A stretch of DNA of 64,000 bases from Paenibacillus plantiphilus (GCF_927798095.1 NZ_CAKMMF010000024.1:37491-101490), one strand, 5' to 3'; shown: positions 17,114-26,410, counted from the stretch's first letter. Numbers and translations: made by a program. Notes: generated by a model from the letters alone, not told the origin.

Positions 17114-18610
17114 ATGGGGACCGGTTTTCGTTTCATTCATGCGGCTGATCTGCATGTAGACAGTCCGTTTCGGGGGCTGTCGGAGGTTCCGCCGCCTCTG
17201 CGCGAGGCGCTCCTGGCTTCGACGTTTGCTGCTGTTCAACGTTTGACAGAGATAGCGATTTCGAGCAATGCTGATTTTGTCATCATCGCCGGTGACCTGT
17301 ATGATGCTGCTGATCGTTCGCTGCGCGCGCAGCTGGCGCTGCAGCGGGAATGGAAGAAGCTGCACGCCGCTGGCGTGGGGCTTTTTGTCATTCACGGCAA
17401 TCATGATCATCTCTCCGGTGCAAGAGCGAATCTGGAGTGGCCGTCTTCGGTCAAGACATTCGGCTCTCGGGATGTGGAATGTGTTCCGGCTTACCGCAAG
17501 GATGGCGAGCTGGCGGCCTATGTTTATGGGATGTCCTATGGAACTAGGGCAGTAACGGAGAATATTGCTGCAAGGTATAAGCCTGGATCGGACGGGCCTT
17601 ATCATATCGCCATTCTGCATGGCAATGTGGACGGGGATGCCGCCCATGATCCCTATGCGCCCTGCTCGCTCTCACAGCTGGCTGGGGCAGGCTTCCAATA
17701 TTGGGCGCTTGGACATGTACATGGCCGCAGAGTGCTTCATACATATCCGCATATTGTATATGCGGGCAATACGCAAGGAAGGCATTCGCGGGAGTGTGGC
17801 GCAAAGGGCTGTTATATCGTCGATGTTGGCGCCGGGAATGAAACAGCTTTAACATTTGTAGCGCTTGATACTGTTCGATGGTTGGAATCGGAAGCGTCAA
17901 TTGAAGGTCTGACAAATGAGCAGTCCTTGTTCGATGCGATTGAAAATTCCGTACTGGAGTCCATTGCGGAGAGCGGCGGCGGTCGTCATGTCATGATCAA
18001 GCTGCAGCTGACTGGTCGCGGAGCGATGCATAAACGGATCACTGACACTGACTACCTGCAGCAGCTGCGGGAAGGGCTGCAGGAGAGATTGGACGATAGC
18101 GAAGCGCTGCCGAAAGGACTGCAGGAGAGATCAGGTGAGGGTGAAGCGCTGCCGGAAGGACTGCAGGAGAGATTAGGCGATAGCGAGGCGCTGCGGGAAG
18201 GACTGCAGGAGAGATTAGGCGATAGCGAGGCGCTGCGGGAAGGACTGCAGGAGAGATTGAGCGAGGGTGGTCAGGTGCGGCCAATATGCTGGATTCATGC
18301 CATTGAAGCCAATACGGGCGCTGAGCTGGATGCAGCGGCTCTTGCAAGCGAGGACAGCTTTGCGGGTGAACTGCTGCGATTGAGCATGTCTCTTGAACAC
18401 GATGCGGAGGAACGGTTGAGCTTTGAGGAGGAGGCACTGGGTCCGCTAATGTCAAATCCGAGATTGCGGAAGTTAATCCGTGAGAATATGAAGCTTGCAT
18501 CGGACAGATGGCTTGTGCAGGCTCGTGAATTAGTAGCGGGGCTGTTGATTGACGACTCTAGTAGTCCGTCTTCATTGGCAGGAGAGTCCTTGAAGAAAGG
18601 AGAGGGTTAA
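17114..18610 (+). CDS. yhaO: YhaO/SbcD-like DNA repair exonuclease
   Basis: A 498-residue Mre11/SbcD-type calcineurin-fold nuclease. Metal-binding motifs are FIHAADLHVDSPF, IIAGDLYD, IHGNHDH, and the later LHGNVDGD and ALGHVHG. The C-terminal half carries 4.5 copies of a 14-residue unit (GLQERLGDSEALRE type) near residues 321-383, an insertion not expected in the family. It precedes the YhaN ATPase gene with one base between them, the normal nuclease-ATPase pairing for processing DNA ends. Regulation by the upstream LexA-box promoter would make it damage-inducible. Confidence 0.9.
   Translation: MGTGFRFIHAADLHVDSPFRGLSEVPPPLREALLASTFAAVQRLTEIAISSNADFVIIAGDLYDAADRSLRAQLALQREWKKLHAAGVGLFVIHGNHDHLSGARANLEWPSSVKTFGSRDVECVPAYRKDGELAAYVYGMSYGTRAVTENIAARYKPGSDGPYHIAILHGNVDGDAAHDPYAPCSLSQLAGAGFQYWALGHVHGRRVLHTYPHIVYAGNTQGRHSRECGAKGCYIVDVGAGNETALTFVALDTVRWLESEASIEGLTNEQSLFDAIENSVLESIAESGGGRHVMIKLQLTGRGAMHKRITDTDYLQQLREGLQERLDDSEALPKGLQERSGEGEALPEGLQERLGDSEALREGLQERLGDSEALREGLQERLSEGGQVRPICWIHAIEANTGAELDAAALASEDSFAGELLRLSMSLEHDAEERLSFEEEALGPLMSNPRLRKLIRENMKLASDRWLVQARELVAGLLIDDSSSPSSLAGESLKKGEG
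18074..18265 (+). repeat. 42-bp in-frame tandem repeat in yhaO
   Basis: About 4.5 head-to-tail 42-base units beginning GGACTGCAGGAGAGA. Units 3 and 4 are identical, the first two differ at several bases. The reading frame is kept. Confidence 0.93.
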
Positions 18611-18611
18611 G

Positions 18612-21600
18612 ATGAGATGGGTCGGCATGCACGCAGAAGGCTTCGGCAAGCTGTATGATTCGCGGTTTCATCTGGATGCTCCCGTTACGATTATTTATGG
18701 ACCGAATGAGGCGGGAAAAAGCACGACTTTAGCCTTTATCCGCACGATGCTTTACGGCTTCGCTACGCGGGCGAATGCAGTGGATCGCCAGGAGCCTGTC
18801 GCAGGAGGTCGTCATGGCGGCAGGTTGCTTTTTCGTGATGAATCCGGGAACTCTTACGTGCTGGAACGCTATGCAAACTCAGCGGGAAAGGTGACTTTAA
18901 GACGGACAGGCGAGGTTGAGGGCGCTCTTGTCAGCGATGACGTGCTGACAGGCTTGCGGAATGGTGCAGGAAGTGAGGGCAGGCTATTCCAAGTTGATGT
19001 CAAGAGTTCAAAGGGTGCAGGGCAAGCCGAGGTGCTGACTCAAGCGATGTGGGAAAAGCTTTATTTGGGCGGGGTCAATGATCGCGTATTTCGTGAGCTG
19101 TTCGCCATTACGTTGACGGAGCTTCAAGCCATCGGGATGCTGGAAGGCGATGAACTGGGCAAACAGCTCTATCACGCCGGATGGAGCGGCGGCGGGGCAA
19201 TAGCGGGAACGGAGAAGCTGCTCGGCGGGCAGTTGGATGAGCTGTATCGGCCAAGAGGTGTCAATCAGCGGATCAATCGCTTAATTAAAGCGCTGGACGG
19301 AACAGAAGCTGCATTGCGCCAATTGGAAGACAGCATAACAGGATTTAATGAGCTGACGGACGCGCTTCGTCATTCGGAGCTTGCTTTGAGCGGGCTTGAG
19401 GACAGGCTGCCCGTTCTTCGGGAGCGGGCGCTTCTGCTGGAACGCGCTGTAGAGCTGCATCCTGTATGGGTAGAGCGTGCTGCGCTGCTGCGGGAGAAGG
19501 CCGATCTTCACTTGAACGGTCAAGTTCCCCTGGATGCCCGCAGCCGCTGGGAAGCGCATGCCGCTGAGCGGAACCGTATTCTTGATGAAAGGGAGCGGAT
19601 CAAGCTGGCGTACGGTCATGACGAGCGTGCGCTGGAGCTGCTTCAATATGATGACAGGCTGATTGCGGCTGCTTCCGAGACTGAAGGGCTTGTCTTGTCT
19701 CTGGAGAGTATGCAAGCATTGCGATTGCAGAAGAGCGAGCTGTTTGCTGAGCAGAGAGAGCAGCTTGAAGAGCTGGAACGGCTGCTGCTGCGAATCGCTC
19801 CCAACTGGGGAGAGCGAGAGCTTCGCGCGCTGCATGTTACGATTGCTGAGCGTGAAGAGGTGCGCAAGGCGCGTATGTCGCTGTTGCAGGCGGATCGAGA
19901 GCGAGAACGGATTGCTGCAGAGCTGCGCGCATTGAGGGACAGCACTCGTGAGCTGTCCCTTCAGCTGGAGGAGTCAGGCGGCTTGGACGAGTCAGCATTG
20001 GTTGAAGGGCAGCGCAAGGCGCGAGAGCTGGATTCGAATGCGGGGGTTCGAGGGACGACAGCAACGATAGCGATGGCACAGTCAGGCGGGGCTAGAGAAT
20101 CGATAGCACTGTCAGGCAGGACTAGGGAAGCGATAGGAGAGTCAGGCAAGACTAGGGAAGCGATAGGAGAGTCAGGCGGGACTAGGGAAGCGATAGGAGA
20201 GTCAGGCAAGACTAGGGAAGCGATAGGAGAGTCAGGCAAGACTAGGGAAGCGATAGGAGAGTCAGGTGAGATTAGAGAATCGATAGCAGAGCTGAGGGAG
20301 ACAGGCGAGGCGGCCCTATGGCAAAAACAGGCACGAGGAGCGGATGTATTTGTGCTGCTGCCTGCGACGTCGAACGGGCTGCGGCATGCAGCACGGGTAT
20401 TCGAGGATGCATGGCGTGAATGGGAGCTGGAGAAGGTGCGCTCCCAGCATGGGAATGGCGAAGTCGTCACGGAGGGACGAAGCCCGGTCGTGCTGTGGGC
20501 GGCCGCAATTGCTTTGGCGGCCGCTGCGGGCTTGCTCGCTGCAGGCGGCTGGACGGTTGCTGCAGCCGCCGCAGGCGCTGCCGCGCTCGCGCTCGCTGCA
20601 GCTGCGCTGCTGCGTGCGCGGGAAGCGCGCTCCGCGCGGCCGAGCGGCGCTGTGCGCGCGGGCCGTCGCGGCAATGCGCCGCGGCGCACTGCCGGCGGCG
20701 CAGCGGCCGAGCAAGCCGCCGCCGCTGCGCAGGCGCGGCTTGCCGCAGCCGAGCGCCGCGTCGCGGCCGCGCTCGGCGCGCTCGTTCGCGAGCCGGAGGC
20801 GGCGCTCGCCGCGCTGCTCGCAAATGCAGCGGCAGATGCCGGGCCGCTCGCCGCGAACGGGCAGCGAGCGCCTTCCGCTTCGCGGGAGCAGCTGCGCGCC
20901 GCGATCGACGCGCGGCTTGACGCGCTTCGCGACAGCGAGCATGTCGCCGAGCGGCGGCAAGAGCATTTGCGCGCGCTGGCGCGGCTGCGCGCGCAAGAAG
21001 CAGCAGCGCAGGCAGCCGCAAATGAGGCGGCTTCCAGCGCTGGGGCAATCGCGCTTGCATGGCGCGATTGGCTGGCCGCACGCTCGCTCCCGTCAACACT
21101 GTCGCCAGAGGCGGCAATGGAGACCTTCGACTTGGCGGAGCAAGCGATGCAGCGTCTGCAAGCTAGAGACAGAATCGCAGTCAAGCTGGCTGTGATTGAG
21201 GCCCAGCTTGCAGCATTCGAAGCTGCTGCAAGCGAGCTTGCTGCCGCGTTCACAACCGTAACACGCGGCGCGAACGGCGATCTGGCAGCATCGCTGCGCA
21301 TGCTGCAGGCGGAAGCTCGCAAGGGAGCAGAAGCAAGGCAGCGGGCGATCGAGCTTCGAGCTCGAATGACGGACCTTGCGCTGCGCAGTGATGAATGCAA
21401 TGCCGTGCTGCAGCGGCTTGATACGCAGCGTGACGAATGGTATCGGCAAGCGGGGGTGGCGGATGAGTCCAGTTGGCTTGCTGCGATCATGAAGTCCGAG
21501 CGTTTGCATGAGATCAATACGGAGTGCTATCGGCTTGATGCGAAATGGACTGCGGGGATGACGGAAGCGCAGCGCGGCCAGCTTGAGAGCTGGTATGAGG

Positions 21601-22265
21601 AAGCGGATCATGCAGTGCTAGAGCAGATGAGAGAGGCTGCCAGCAACGAGCTAAGACAAGCAGAGGCTGCCAGAACCGAATGGATTGAGACAACAGGAAG
21701 ACAGCGGCAAAAGCTGGAGGCGATGCTGCAGCACAATGATCGGCAGCGGCTTATTGCAGACCGCGAGGAGAAGACAGCGGCGCTCGAAGGGCTGGTATCG
21801 CGATATGCGCTATTGTCCTTTGGCATGACGATGATACGGCGAACCAAGCGGATCATGGAGGAGCAGCGCCAGCCCGCCGTTCTTCGCGAAGCATCGCGCA
21901 TGATGGAGAAAATGTCTGGAGGCAAATATATACGCATATCCGTTCCGGAGGGCGAGCAGACGATCGGGCTTGAGACGTCTGACGGATACACGGTGGACAG
22001 CAAATTTTTGAGCAGGGGTACTGCTGAGCAGTTGTACCTGGCAATGCGGTTCGCTTTGGCAGATGAGGCGGCGGTCACAGTGAATATGCCGATGATTCTT
22101 GACGATCTCTTCGTCAATTTTGACCGCTCTCGCCTGGAAGCCGTCGTTGAGGTGCTCGCCGAGCTTGCGCAGCGGCGTCAGCTCGTGCTGCTCACCTGCC
22201 ATGAGCATATCCGCGATCTGCTGATGGACAGGCTGAGCGGCGCGAAGCTGGTACATTTGGCTTGA
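18612..22265 (+). CDS. yhaN: YhaN-like SMC/Rad50-type ATPase
   Basis: A 1217-residue partner of YhaO. The N-terminal half-site has GPNEAGKSTTLAFIRTMLYGF (Walker A GPNEAGKST). The C-terminal half-site has the signature-like FLSRGTAEQLYLAMRFALAD and Walker B MPMILDDLFVNFD. Between them are long coiled coils. Residues about 495-560 hold ten-residue repeats (TREAIGESGK). Residues about 625-670 are two Ala-rich hydrophobic stretches that look like a membrane hairpin. No CxxC zinc hook is seen. The DNA for the central Ala/Arg part (about 20.5-21.05 kb) is markedly GC-richer than the rest of the gene. ATG 18612 follows AAGGAGAGGG. Confidence 0.9.
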   Translation: MRWVGMHAEGFGKLYDSRFHLDAPVTIIYGPNEAGKSTTLAFIRTMLYGFATRANAVDRQEPVAGGRHGGRLLFRDESGNSYVLERYANSAGKVTLRRTGEVEGALVSDDVLTGLRNGAGSEGRLFQVDVKSSKGAGQAEVLTQAMWEKLYLGGVNDRVFRELFAITLTELQAIGMLEGDELGKQLYHAGWSGGGAIAGTEKLLGGQLDELYRPRGVNQRINRLIKALDGTEAALRQLEDSITGFNELTDALRHSELALSGLEDRLPVLRERALLLERAVELHPVWVERAALLREKADLHLNGQVPLDARSRWEAHAAERNRILDERERIKLAYGHDERALELLQYDDRLIAAASETEGLVLSLESMQALRLQKSELFAEQREQLEELERLLLRIAPNWGERELRALHVTIAEREEVRKARMSLLQADRERERIAAELRALRDSTRELSLQLEESGGLDESALVEGQRKARELDSNAGVRGTTATIAMAQSGGARESIALSGRTREAIGESGKTREAIGESGGTREAIGESGKTREAIGESGKTREAIGESGEIRESIAELRETGEAALWQKQARGADVFVLLPATSNGLRHAARVFEDAWREWELEKVRSQHGNGEVVTEGRSPVVLWAAAIALAAAAGLLAAGGWTVAAAAAGAAALALAAAALLRAREARSARPSGAVRAGRRGNAPRRTAGGAAAEQAAAAAQARLAAAERRVAAALGALVREPEAALAALLANAAADAGPLAANGQRAPSASREQLRAAIDARLDALRDSEHVAERRQEHLRALARLRAQEAAAQAAANEAASSAGAIALAWRDWLAARSLPSTLSPEAAMETFDLAEQAMQRLQARDRIAVKLAVIEAQLAAFEAAASELAAAFTTVTRGANGDLAASLRMLQAEARKGAEARQRAIELRARMTDLALRSDECNAVLQRLDTQRDEWYRQAGVADESSWLAAIMKSERLHEINTECYRLDAKWTAGMTEAQRGQLESWYEEADHAVLEQMREAASNELRQAEAARTEWIETTGRQRQKLEAMLQHNDRQRLIADREEKTAALEGLVSRYALLSFGMTMIRRTKRIMEEQRQPAVLREASRMMEKMSGGKYIRISVPEGEQTIGLETSDGYTVDSKFLSRGTAEQLYLAMRFALADEAAVTVNMPMILDDLFVNFDRSRLEAVVEVLAELAQRRQLVLLTCHEHIRDLLMDRLSGAKLVHLA
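20091..20290 (+). repeat. 30-bp in-frame tandem repeat in yhaN
   Basis: Around six 30-base units (ACTAGGGAAGCGATAGGAGA plus ten bases) encode TREAIGESG(K/G). The central copies are nearly identical, the flanking ones degenerate. Confidence 0.93.
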
Positions 22266-22280
22266 TCCGAAACAATCGGA

Positions 22281-23321
22281 TTAGTGCCTTCGCGGCGGCT
22301 TATGGCGAATAAGCAGGACAAGCCACCCAAGGCTTATTAATCCGAACAATGGATACAGGGTCGACAGCAACGGACCGAATCCGATCTGGCTGGCAAAATA
22401 ACAAAGCACCAGCACGATAAACGTCAGCCATGTGCGAGAGATGGAAAACCGCTCCTCCAGCTGTAGTGAGAGCCCATATACATCTGCGATAAGCGTCGTG
22501 AAAATTTCCGAGAATATGAGGAAAATATAAAAGATTTGCACACCGTAGCCAACCTCGCGCGCGATTCCGCCCATCGGAATCGCGAATTGCTGAATGCCCG
22601 GCATATAGACAGACAGCGCAATATGGCTGGCAAGCAGCATGAAGCCAATCCCGAGACCGCCGATCCAGGAGCCCAGGATGATCGTTTTGCGATCGCCAAT
22701 CTGTGCGCCGAGCGGGACAAGCACAGCCTGTGACATGGAGAGGTTGAAGGCAGCATAGAGGAATGGAGAAGCCCATACGGCAAACAACGAATGATCGCTC
22801 GTAAGTATCATCCATCTGCTTGCCCCAGGCGTCTGAATCGTATCTATAATGATAATGACAGTGAACAACAGCATGATTGGCACAACAATCGAGTTCACGG
22901 TCAAAATAGCGCCCATTCCTTTGCGGACAAGAAAGAAACAGCCGACCATCGTGATGAGCAGACCGATCTGGTACGACATATTCCAATGCTCAGAGAAGAT
23001 TGCGCCAGCGCCTGCAAGCATGACAGCATTGACTCCGAACAGGATGACCAGCATGAAATGACTGACCCACCGTCCGTTTCGTTCCCCGAACAGCGCCTTA
23101 TTGACATCCTCATAGGATCTGGCTGTAATGTCGCATGCGATCAGCATCATTTTGGAGCCGAGCCATATAAACAATGCCGTTGACAGCAGGATCGTCAGAG
23201 CGCCCCAATAGCCGAAACGCGTGAAAAATTGCAATATCTCTTGTCCGGTTGCGAAACCCGCGCCGACAATCGTACCCATGTACGTAGAAGCGATTTGCAG
23301 CACTTTAACGAATCTCTTCAT
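22281..23321 (-). CDS. YkvI-family membrane transporter
   Basis: A 346-residue protein with about ten hydrophobic helices. The N-terminal STYMGTIVGAGFATGQEILQ stretch is the hallmark of the YkvI group, which belongs to the APC-like transporter fold. The physiological substrate is not established to my knowledge. The start is preceded by AAGGCAGG. It converges on yhaN, with only 15 bases between the stops and no clear terminator hairpin. Confidence 0.85.
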   Translation of the reverse strand: MKRFVKVLQIASTYMGTIVGAGFATGQEILQFFTRFGYWGALTILLSTALFIWLGSKMMLIACDITARSYEDVNKALFGERNGRWVSHFMLVILFGVNAVMLAGAGAIFSEHWNMSYQIGLLITMVGCFFLVRKGMGAILTVNSIVVPIMLLFTVIIIIDTIQTPGASRWMILTSDHSLFAVWASPFLYAAFNLSMSQAVLVPLGAQIGDRKTIILGSWIGGLGIGFMLLASHIALSVYMPGIQQFAIPMGGIAREVGYGVQIFYIFLIFSEIFTTLIADVYGLSLQLEERFSISRTWLTFIVLVLCYFASQIGFGPLLSTLYPLFGLISLGWLVLLIRHKPPRRH

Positions 23322-23482
23322 TGAATTTGACCTGCCTTTCGGACTCGTCCTTCTCCTATAGAAGGTATGTCCGATGGAGGACAGGCATGACTACAAAAAA
23401 AATCGCCCCCATGCTAAACGGCCTCAGGCCGATTAACAACGGGAACGATTCATGATCTGCTCATAAAGCCGGTGCAGCACGT

Positions 23483-24181
23483 CTAGGCCGGTGCAGTCAT
23501 AAAGAAGAGCTTGATCGAAATAATCTCATTCTTGTCAGGGTCCATATCAAGCTTGAGCAATGCACCTGCCGCCTTGTAGGAGAGTACGCTCGCCGTGTGC
23601 GTATCCGGCTTGCCGAGTGCTTTGATTGCCGCATTCTCGGTGTCTCCGATTCGCAGTCCATTCAAGTCAGTAACCGTCCCGCTATCAAACACTTCTATGA
23701 ACCTTACCTTCTTATCTTTGCCATATCCGATAGAGAAGCCTGTATATTCATGAATCGTTAATGTTTCGTTCTCGTCCTCGATAGAGTACTTCTCCACAGG
23801 CTTGCCCAGCTTGCGCTCTGTTGCTGCTTGCGCATCACCGATTCCGACTCCGTGAAGCTTGGGAGAGCTTGAATCCCACTTGTTCTCGGACTTGGCGGCG
23901 CTTGGAGCGGTCTTGGTCCCGGAGGAGGACTCTGCCTGGGCAGAAGGCACATCCGAAACGCCATCTTCAAGAATGGTATTGACGACCGGATTCGAGCTGT
24001 TGTCTGAATGGTTATACACTTTTTGTGGACTGTCGGTTGTCTTGGCAAGTCCTGACGAGCTTATTCCCGTATCGCTTACCGGAATATGTCTGTCGGTCTC
24101 AGTCTGACAGCCTGCGACGAGAATTGAAAGTAGAGCGATTGCGGCGGTACGAGCCGCGATGCGAACGGTAGCTTGATTCAT
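23483..24181 (-). CDS. Lipoprotein with two DUF4309/YjgB-like repeats
   Basis: A 232-residue exported lipoprotein. The signal ends in the lipobox LLSILVAGC, with the modified cysteine near residue 28. A Ser/Thr/Pro-rich linker follows. Two related units then occur, GVGIGDAQAATERKLGKPVE and LRIGDTENAAIKALGKPDT, each like the DUF4309 domain of B. subtilis YjgB. I chose the ATG at 24181 because AGGAGGTG precedes it by ten bases. Function unknown; it is monocistronic and divergent from xpt. Confidence 0.8.
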   Translation of the reverse strand: MNQATVRIAARTAAIALLSILVAGCQTETDRHIPVSDTGISSSGLAKTTDSPQKVYNHSDNSSNPVVNTILEDGVSDVPSAQAESSSGTKTAPSAAKSENKWDSSSPKLHGVGIGDAQAATERKLGKPVEKYSIEDENETLTIHEYTGFSIGYGKDKKVRFIEVFDSGTVTDLNGLRIGDTENAAIKALGKPDTHTASVLSYKAAGALLKLDMDPDKNEIISIKLFFMTAPA

Positions 24182-24374
24182 TCGGGTATAACACCTCCTG
24201 CCAATTGGCATTGCGTGTGACGCTATGTAACCACTACTAAATTAAACGCAGCGAGTGGAAAAAAGTTGCAGCCGTTTCGAATGGATTTTAATGGATTAAT
24301 AAGACTATAGGTTGCGAAGGGGCACTTCCGTATGGTACGTTAACGGAAAAAGCTTTTCGTTTGGAGGAAACAGG

Positions 24375-24944
24375 GTGGAACTGTTAAAAGAACGCATATT
24401 GCGGGAAGCTACTGTTATAAATAACGATGTGTTAAAGCTTGACGCACTTATTAATCATCAGGTAGATCCCATGCTAATGCAGGAATTGGGCAAGGAATTC
24501 GCGCGACGGTTCAAAGAGCATTCGATTACGAAGGTCATTACGGTGGAATCTTCCGGCATACCAGCTGCCTTTACAACTGCGTTGGCGCTGGGCGTGCCGC
24601 TAGTATTCGCTCGCCGCAAAAAAACGTTGATCGCTGATCCGGATGCGCTTTGCGAGCGTGTGCCATCCTTTACGAAAGGAATTGTGACGGACATTATGGT
24701 ATCCCGTCAATTTCTGACGGAGGAGGATTCTGTTCTCTTTATTGATGATATTATTGCCAATGGCGATGCAGCACGAGGACTCATCAAAATTATTGAACGC
24801 TCAGGAGCGAAGCTGGCTGGCGTAGGCATTCTCGTAGAGAAATCATTCCAGGCTGGAGCCAGAACGATTCGGGAGCAGGGTATTAAGGTGGAATCGCTCG
24901 TCAAAATTTCATCACTGGAAGATGGAAAAATCACCTTTGAATAA
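24375..24944 (+). CDS. xpt: Xanthine phosphoribosyltransferase
   Basis: A 189-residue purine salvage enzyme that joins xanthine to PRPP to give XMP. The N-terminal block (VLKLDALINHQVDPMLMQELG), ESSGIPAAFTTALALGVPLVFARRKK, and the PRPP loop VLFIDDIIANGDAARGL match Xpt closely. GTG 24375 follows GGAGGAAAC and gives the standard Xpt length; the ATG at 24312 would add 21 non-conserved residues. The xanthine permease gene pbuX does not follow it. I do not see a guanine riboswitch in the 190-base leader, only a small TTCCGT/ACGGAA hairpin near 24328-24351. Confidence 0.95.
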   Translation: MELLKERILREATVINNDVLKLDALINHQVDPMLMQELGKEFARRFKEHSITKVITVESSGIPAAFTTALALGVPLVFARRKKTLIADPDALCERVPSFTKGIVTDIMVSRQFLTEEDSVLFIDDIIANGDAARGLIKIIERSGAKLAGVGILVEKSFQAGARTIREQGIKVESLVKISSLEDGKITFE

Positions 24945-25032
24945 AATTCTACATCTTATTCCAGAATAAGCACCTTTTCGACTATCAAATTTTGTCTTAT
25001 AATGTTTGTAAGTGACCGAGGGGAGGCACATT

Positions 25033-25359
25033 ATGATGGGGAAACTTTCTTCTAATGATTTTCTGCAGAATAAGCTATCTGATGCCAAAAATCATTTCGA
25101 GCGTGCGCTCGACTGCAAGCATACCGAATTCGATGACTTGTATCCGTACATGATCGAGCATCCGCAATTTTTCTGGTATAAGAGGTATGTAGCCTGGTCG
25201 GAGTTGTTGACAATTGTTAAGCTTTGCGTGGAGCTGGAGATTGAATGGCAGGAGCATTTCACTGCGAAGCAAGCAGAATATATTACGAGCCGGGTTATGT
25301 CGTCCCGTGTTCTGGATGAATGGTATGAGACTACGGATTCCAAGGAACAAGTAAGCTAA
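25033..25359 (+). CDS. Small conserved-looking hypothetical protein
   Basis: A 108-residue soluble, mostly helical protein rich in aromatic residues and Glu. I do not recognise a family. ATG 25033 (or 25036) follows GGGAGG by six bases; the GTG at 25012 is upstream of that ribosome site. It is followed by a strong hairpin at 25380 and appears monocistronic. Confidence 0.7.
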   Translation: MMGKLSSNDFLQNKLSDAKNHFERALDCKHTEFDDLYPYMIEHPQFFWYKRYVAWSELLTIVKLCVELEIEWQEHFTAKQAEYITSRVMSSRVLDEWYETTDSKEQVS

Positions 25360-25379
25360 TAATTGAATAAGCGTCAATC

Positions 25380-25421
25380 AGGACCTCGATGAATGCGACT
25401 GCAGCGCATTGAGGTCCTTTG
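25380..25421 (+). terminator. Terminator after small hypothetical gene
   Basis: AGGACCTC (25380-25387) pairs with GAGGTCCT, with an inner ATGCG/CGCAT stem, followed by TTTGCAT. Confidence 0.65.
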
Positions 25422-25460
25422 CATATTACGATTCAGCAGTAATGCGAAAGAGGCGATAGC

Positions 25461-25706
25461 GTGATTTCCGAGCAGCAATTGGATCAATTTCGAGTGGATG
25501 GTAGTCGTATAAGAGTAGTGCGGGACGCTCATGAGAGCAATGATGTTGTTGGGATCGTCGTGGCATGGGATGCTGAAAGTGTTGTGATCAGAAAGGCGAA
25601 TCGAAGAGTTGTGAAGGTTAGCCGCAGCTATGTGATCGAGCCTGCAGAACAGCCCAGAAGCAATGTGCTCCAGCATTCAGAGCAGGATTCTCTGCAGGAT
25701 ACATAA
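25461..25706 (+). CDS. Small hypothetical protein
   Basis: An 81-residue protein with a beta-rich core (RIRVVRDAHES, VVGIVVAWDAESVVIRKANRRVVKVSRSYV) that resembles a small SH3-like or Hfq-like barrel in pattern only. GTG 25461 follows GAGGCGATAG. A real gene is suggested by good start spacing and by the terminator just upstream. Function unknown. Confidence 0.6.
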   Translation: MISEQQLDQFRVDGSRIRVVRDAHESNDVVGIVVAWDAESVVIRKANRRVVKVSRSYVIEPAEQPRSNVLQHSEQDSLQDT

Positions 25707-25787
25707 AGGAAACGAATGCCCGCTTGTTTCGTATCATTCAATATAATCAAATGCGCATTGCGCTGTAAGCAAATGGAGGCTGCTACT

Positions 25788-26282
25788 ATGAAATGTCCAG
25801 TTTGTGAGAATGTTCGCATGAGGGAAGTGGAGAAGGACGGCGTCATGATTGATGTTTGTCCGGATTGCAAGGGAGTTTGGCTGGACCGTGGAGAGCTGGA
25901 TAAGCTGATGCAAGGGATACGGGAGTTGCAGAGCGATTACAACAAAATGGAGCAGCAGGCGAACAGACCGCCACAGAGCGGCCCTGTCAACATGGGTCAA
26001 GCTCCGTCACAGCAGCAGCCCGGACAGCCGCAAGGCTCCAATGGCGGCTACGTGAATCCTTCCTTCCAGCAAGGACAACCGGGTGCGTATGGCAACGGCC
26101 AGCAGCCGCAGCAAGGCGGCTATGGCCAACAACAAGTGCCGCCGCCCCAATCCGGACAGTACGGCAATTACCAGCAGGGCTATGGCAGTCATTCCAAGCA
26201 CGAGATACACTACAATAAGTACGGCCACCCTTATAAGAAGAAAAAAACGATGCTCGATGTATTAGGCAATTTGTTTGATTAA
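25788..26282 (+). CDS. TFIIB-type zinc-ribbon protein with Gln/Pro/Gly-rich tail
   Basis: A 164-residue protein. The N-terminal 45 residues are a zinc ribbon, CPVCENVRMREVEKDGV then DVCPDCKGVWLDRGELDKL, typical of zf-TFIIB domain proteins. Residues about 60-140 are low-complexity Q/P/G/Y-rich. The end is basic (HPYKKKKTMLDVLGNLFD). ATG 25788 follows GGAGG; an upstream ATG would add 24 unrelated residues. Role unknown, possibly nucleic-acid or partner binding. Confidence 0.85.
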   Translation: MKCPVCENVRMREVEKDGVMIDVCPDCKGVWLDRGELDKLMQGIRELQSDYNKMEQQANRPPQSGPVNMGQAPSQQQPGQPQGSNGGYVNPSFQQGQPGAYGNGQQPQQGGYGQQQVPPPQSGQYGNYQQGYGSHSKHEIHYNKYGHPYKKKKTMLDVLGNLFD

Positions 26283-26304
26283 TGCCCGGTAACGGACAAT
26301 AGAA

Positions 26305-26371
26305 GCTCCAGCCAATACCGTCCATATGCCCCCTGAGAGGGATATAGGGATGACATTGGCTGGAGCCTTTT
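26305..26371 (+). terminator. Bidirectional terminator
   Basis: GCTCCAGCCAAT (26305-26316) and ATTGGCTGGAGC (26355-26366) form a perfect 12-base stem followed by CTTTTC. It lies between convergent genes. Confidence 0.85.
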
Positions 26372-26410
26372 CATTCCATGAATGCGATGCGAGGTATGAT
26401 GGCTTGCTTG

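Noticed and set aside
19961..21517. 518-residue open frame on the minus strand opposite yhaN
   Set aside because: It is an Ala/Ser/Arg low-complexity shadow of the GC-rich yhaN coding strand, with no ribosome site and no recognisable domain.
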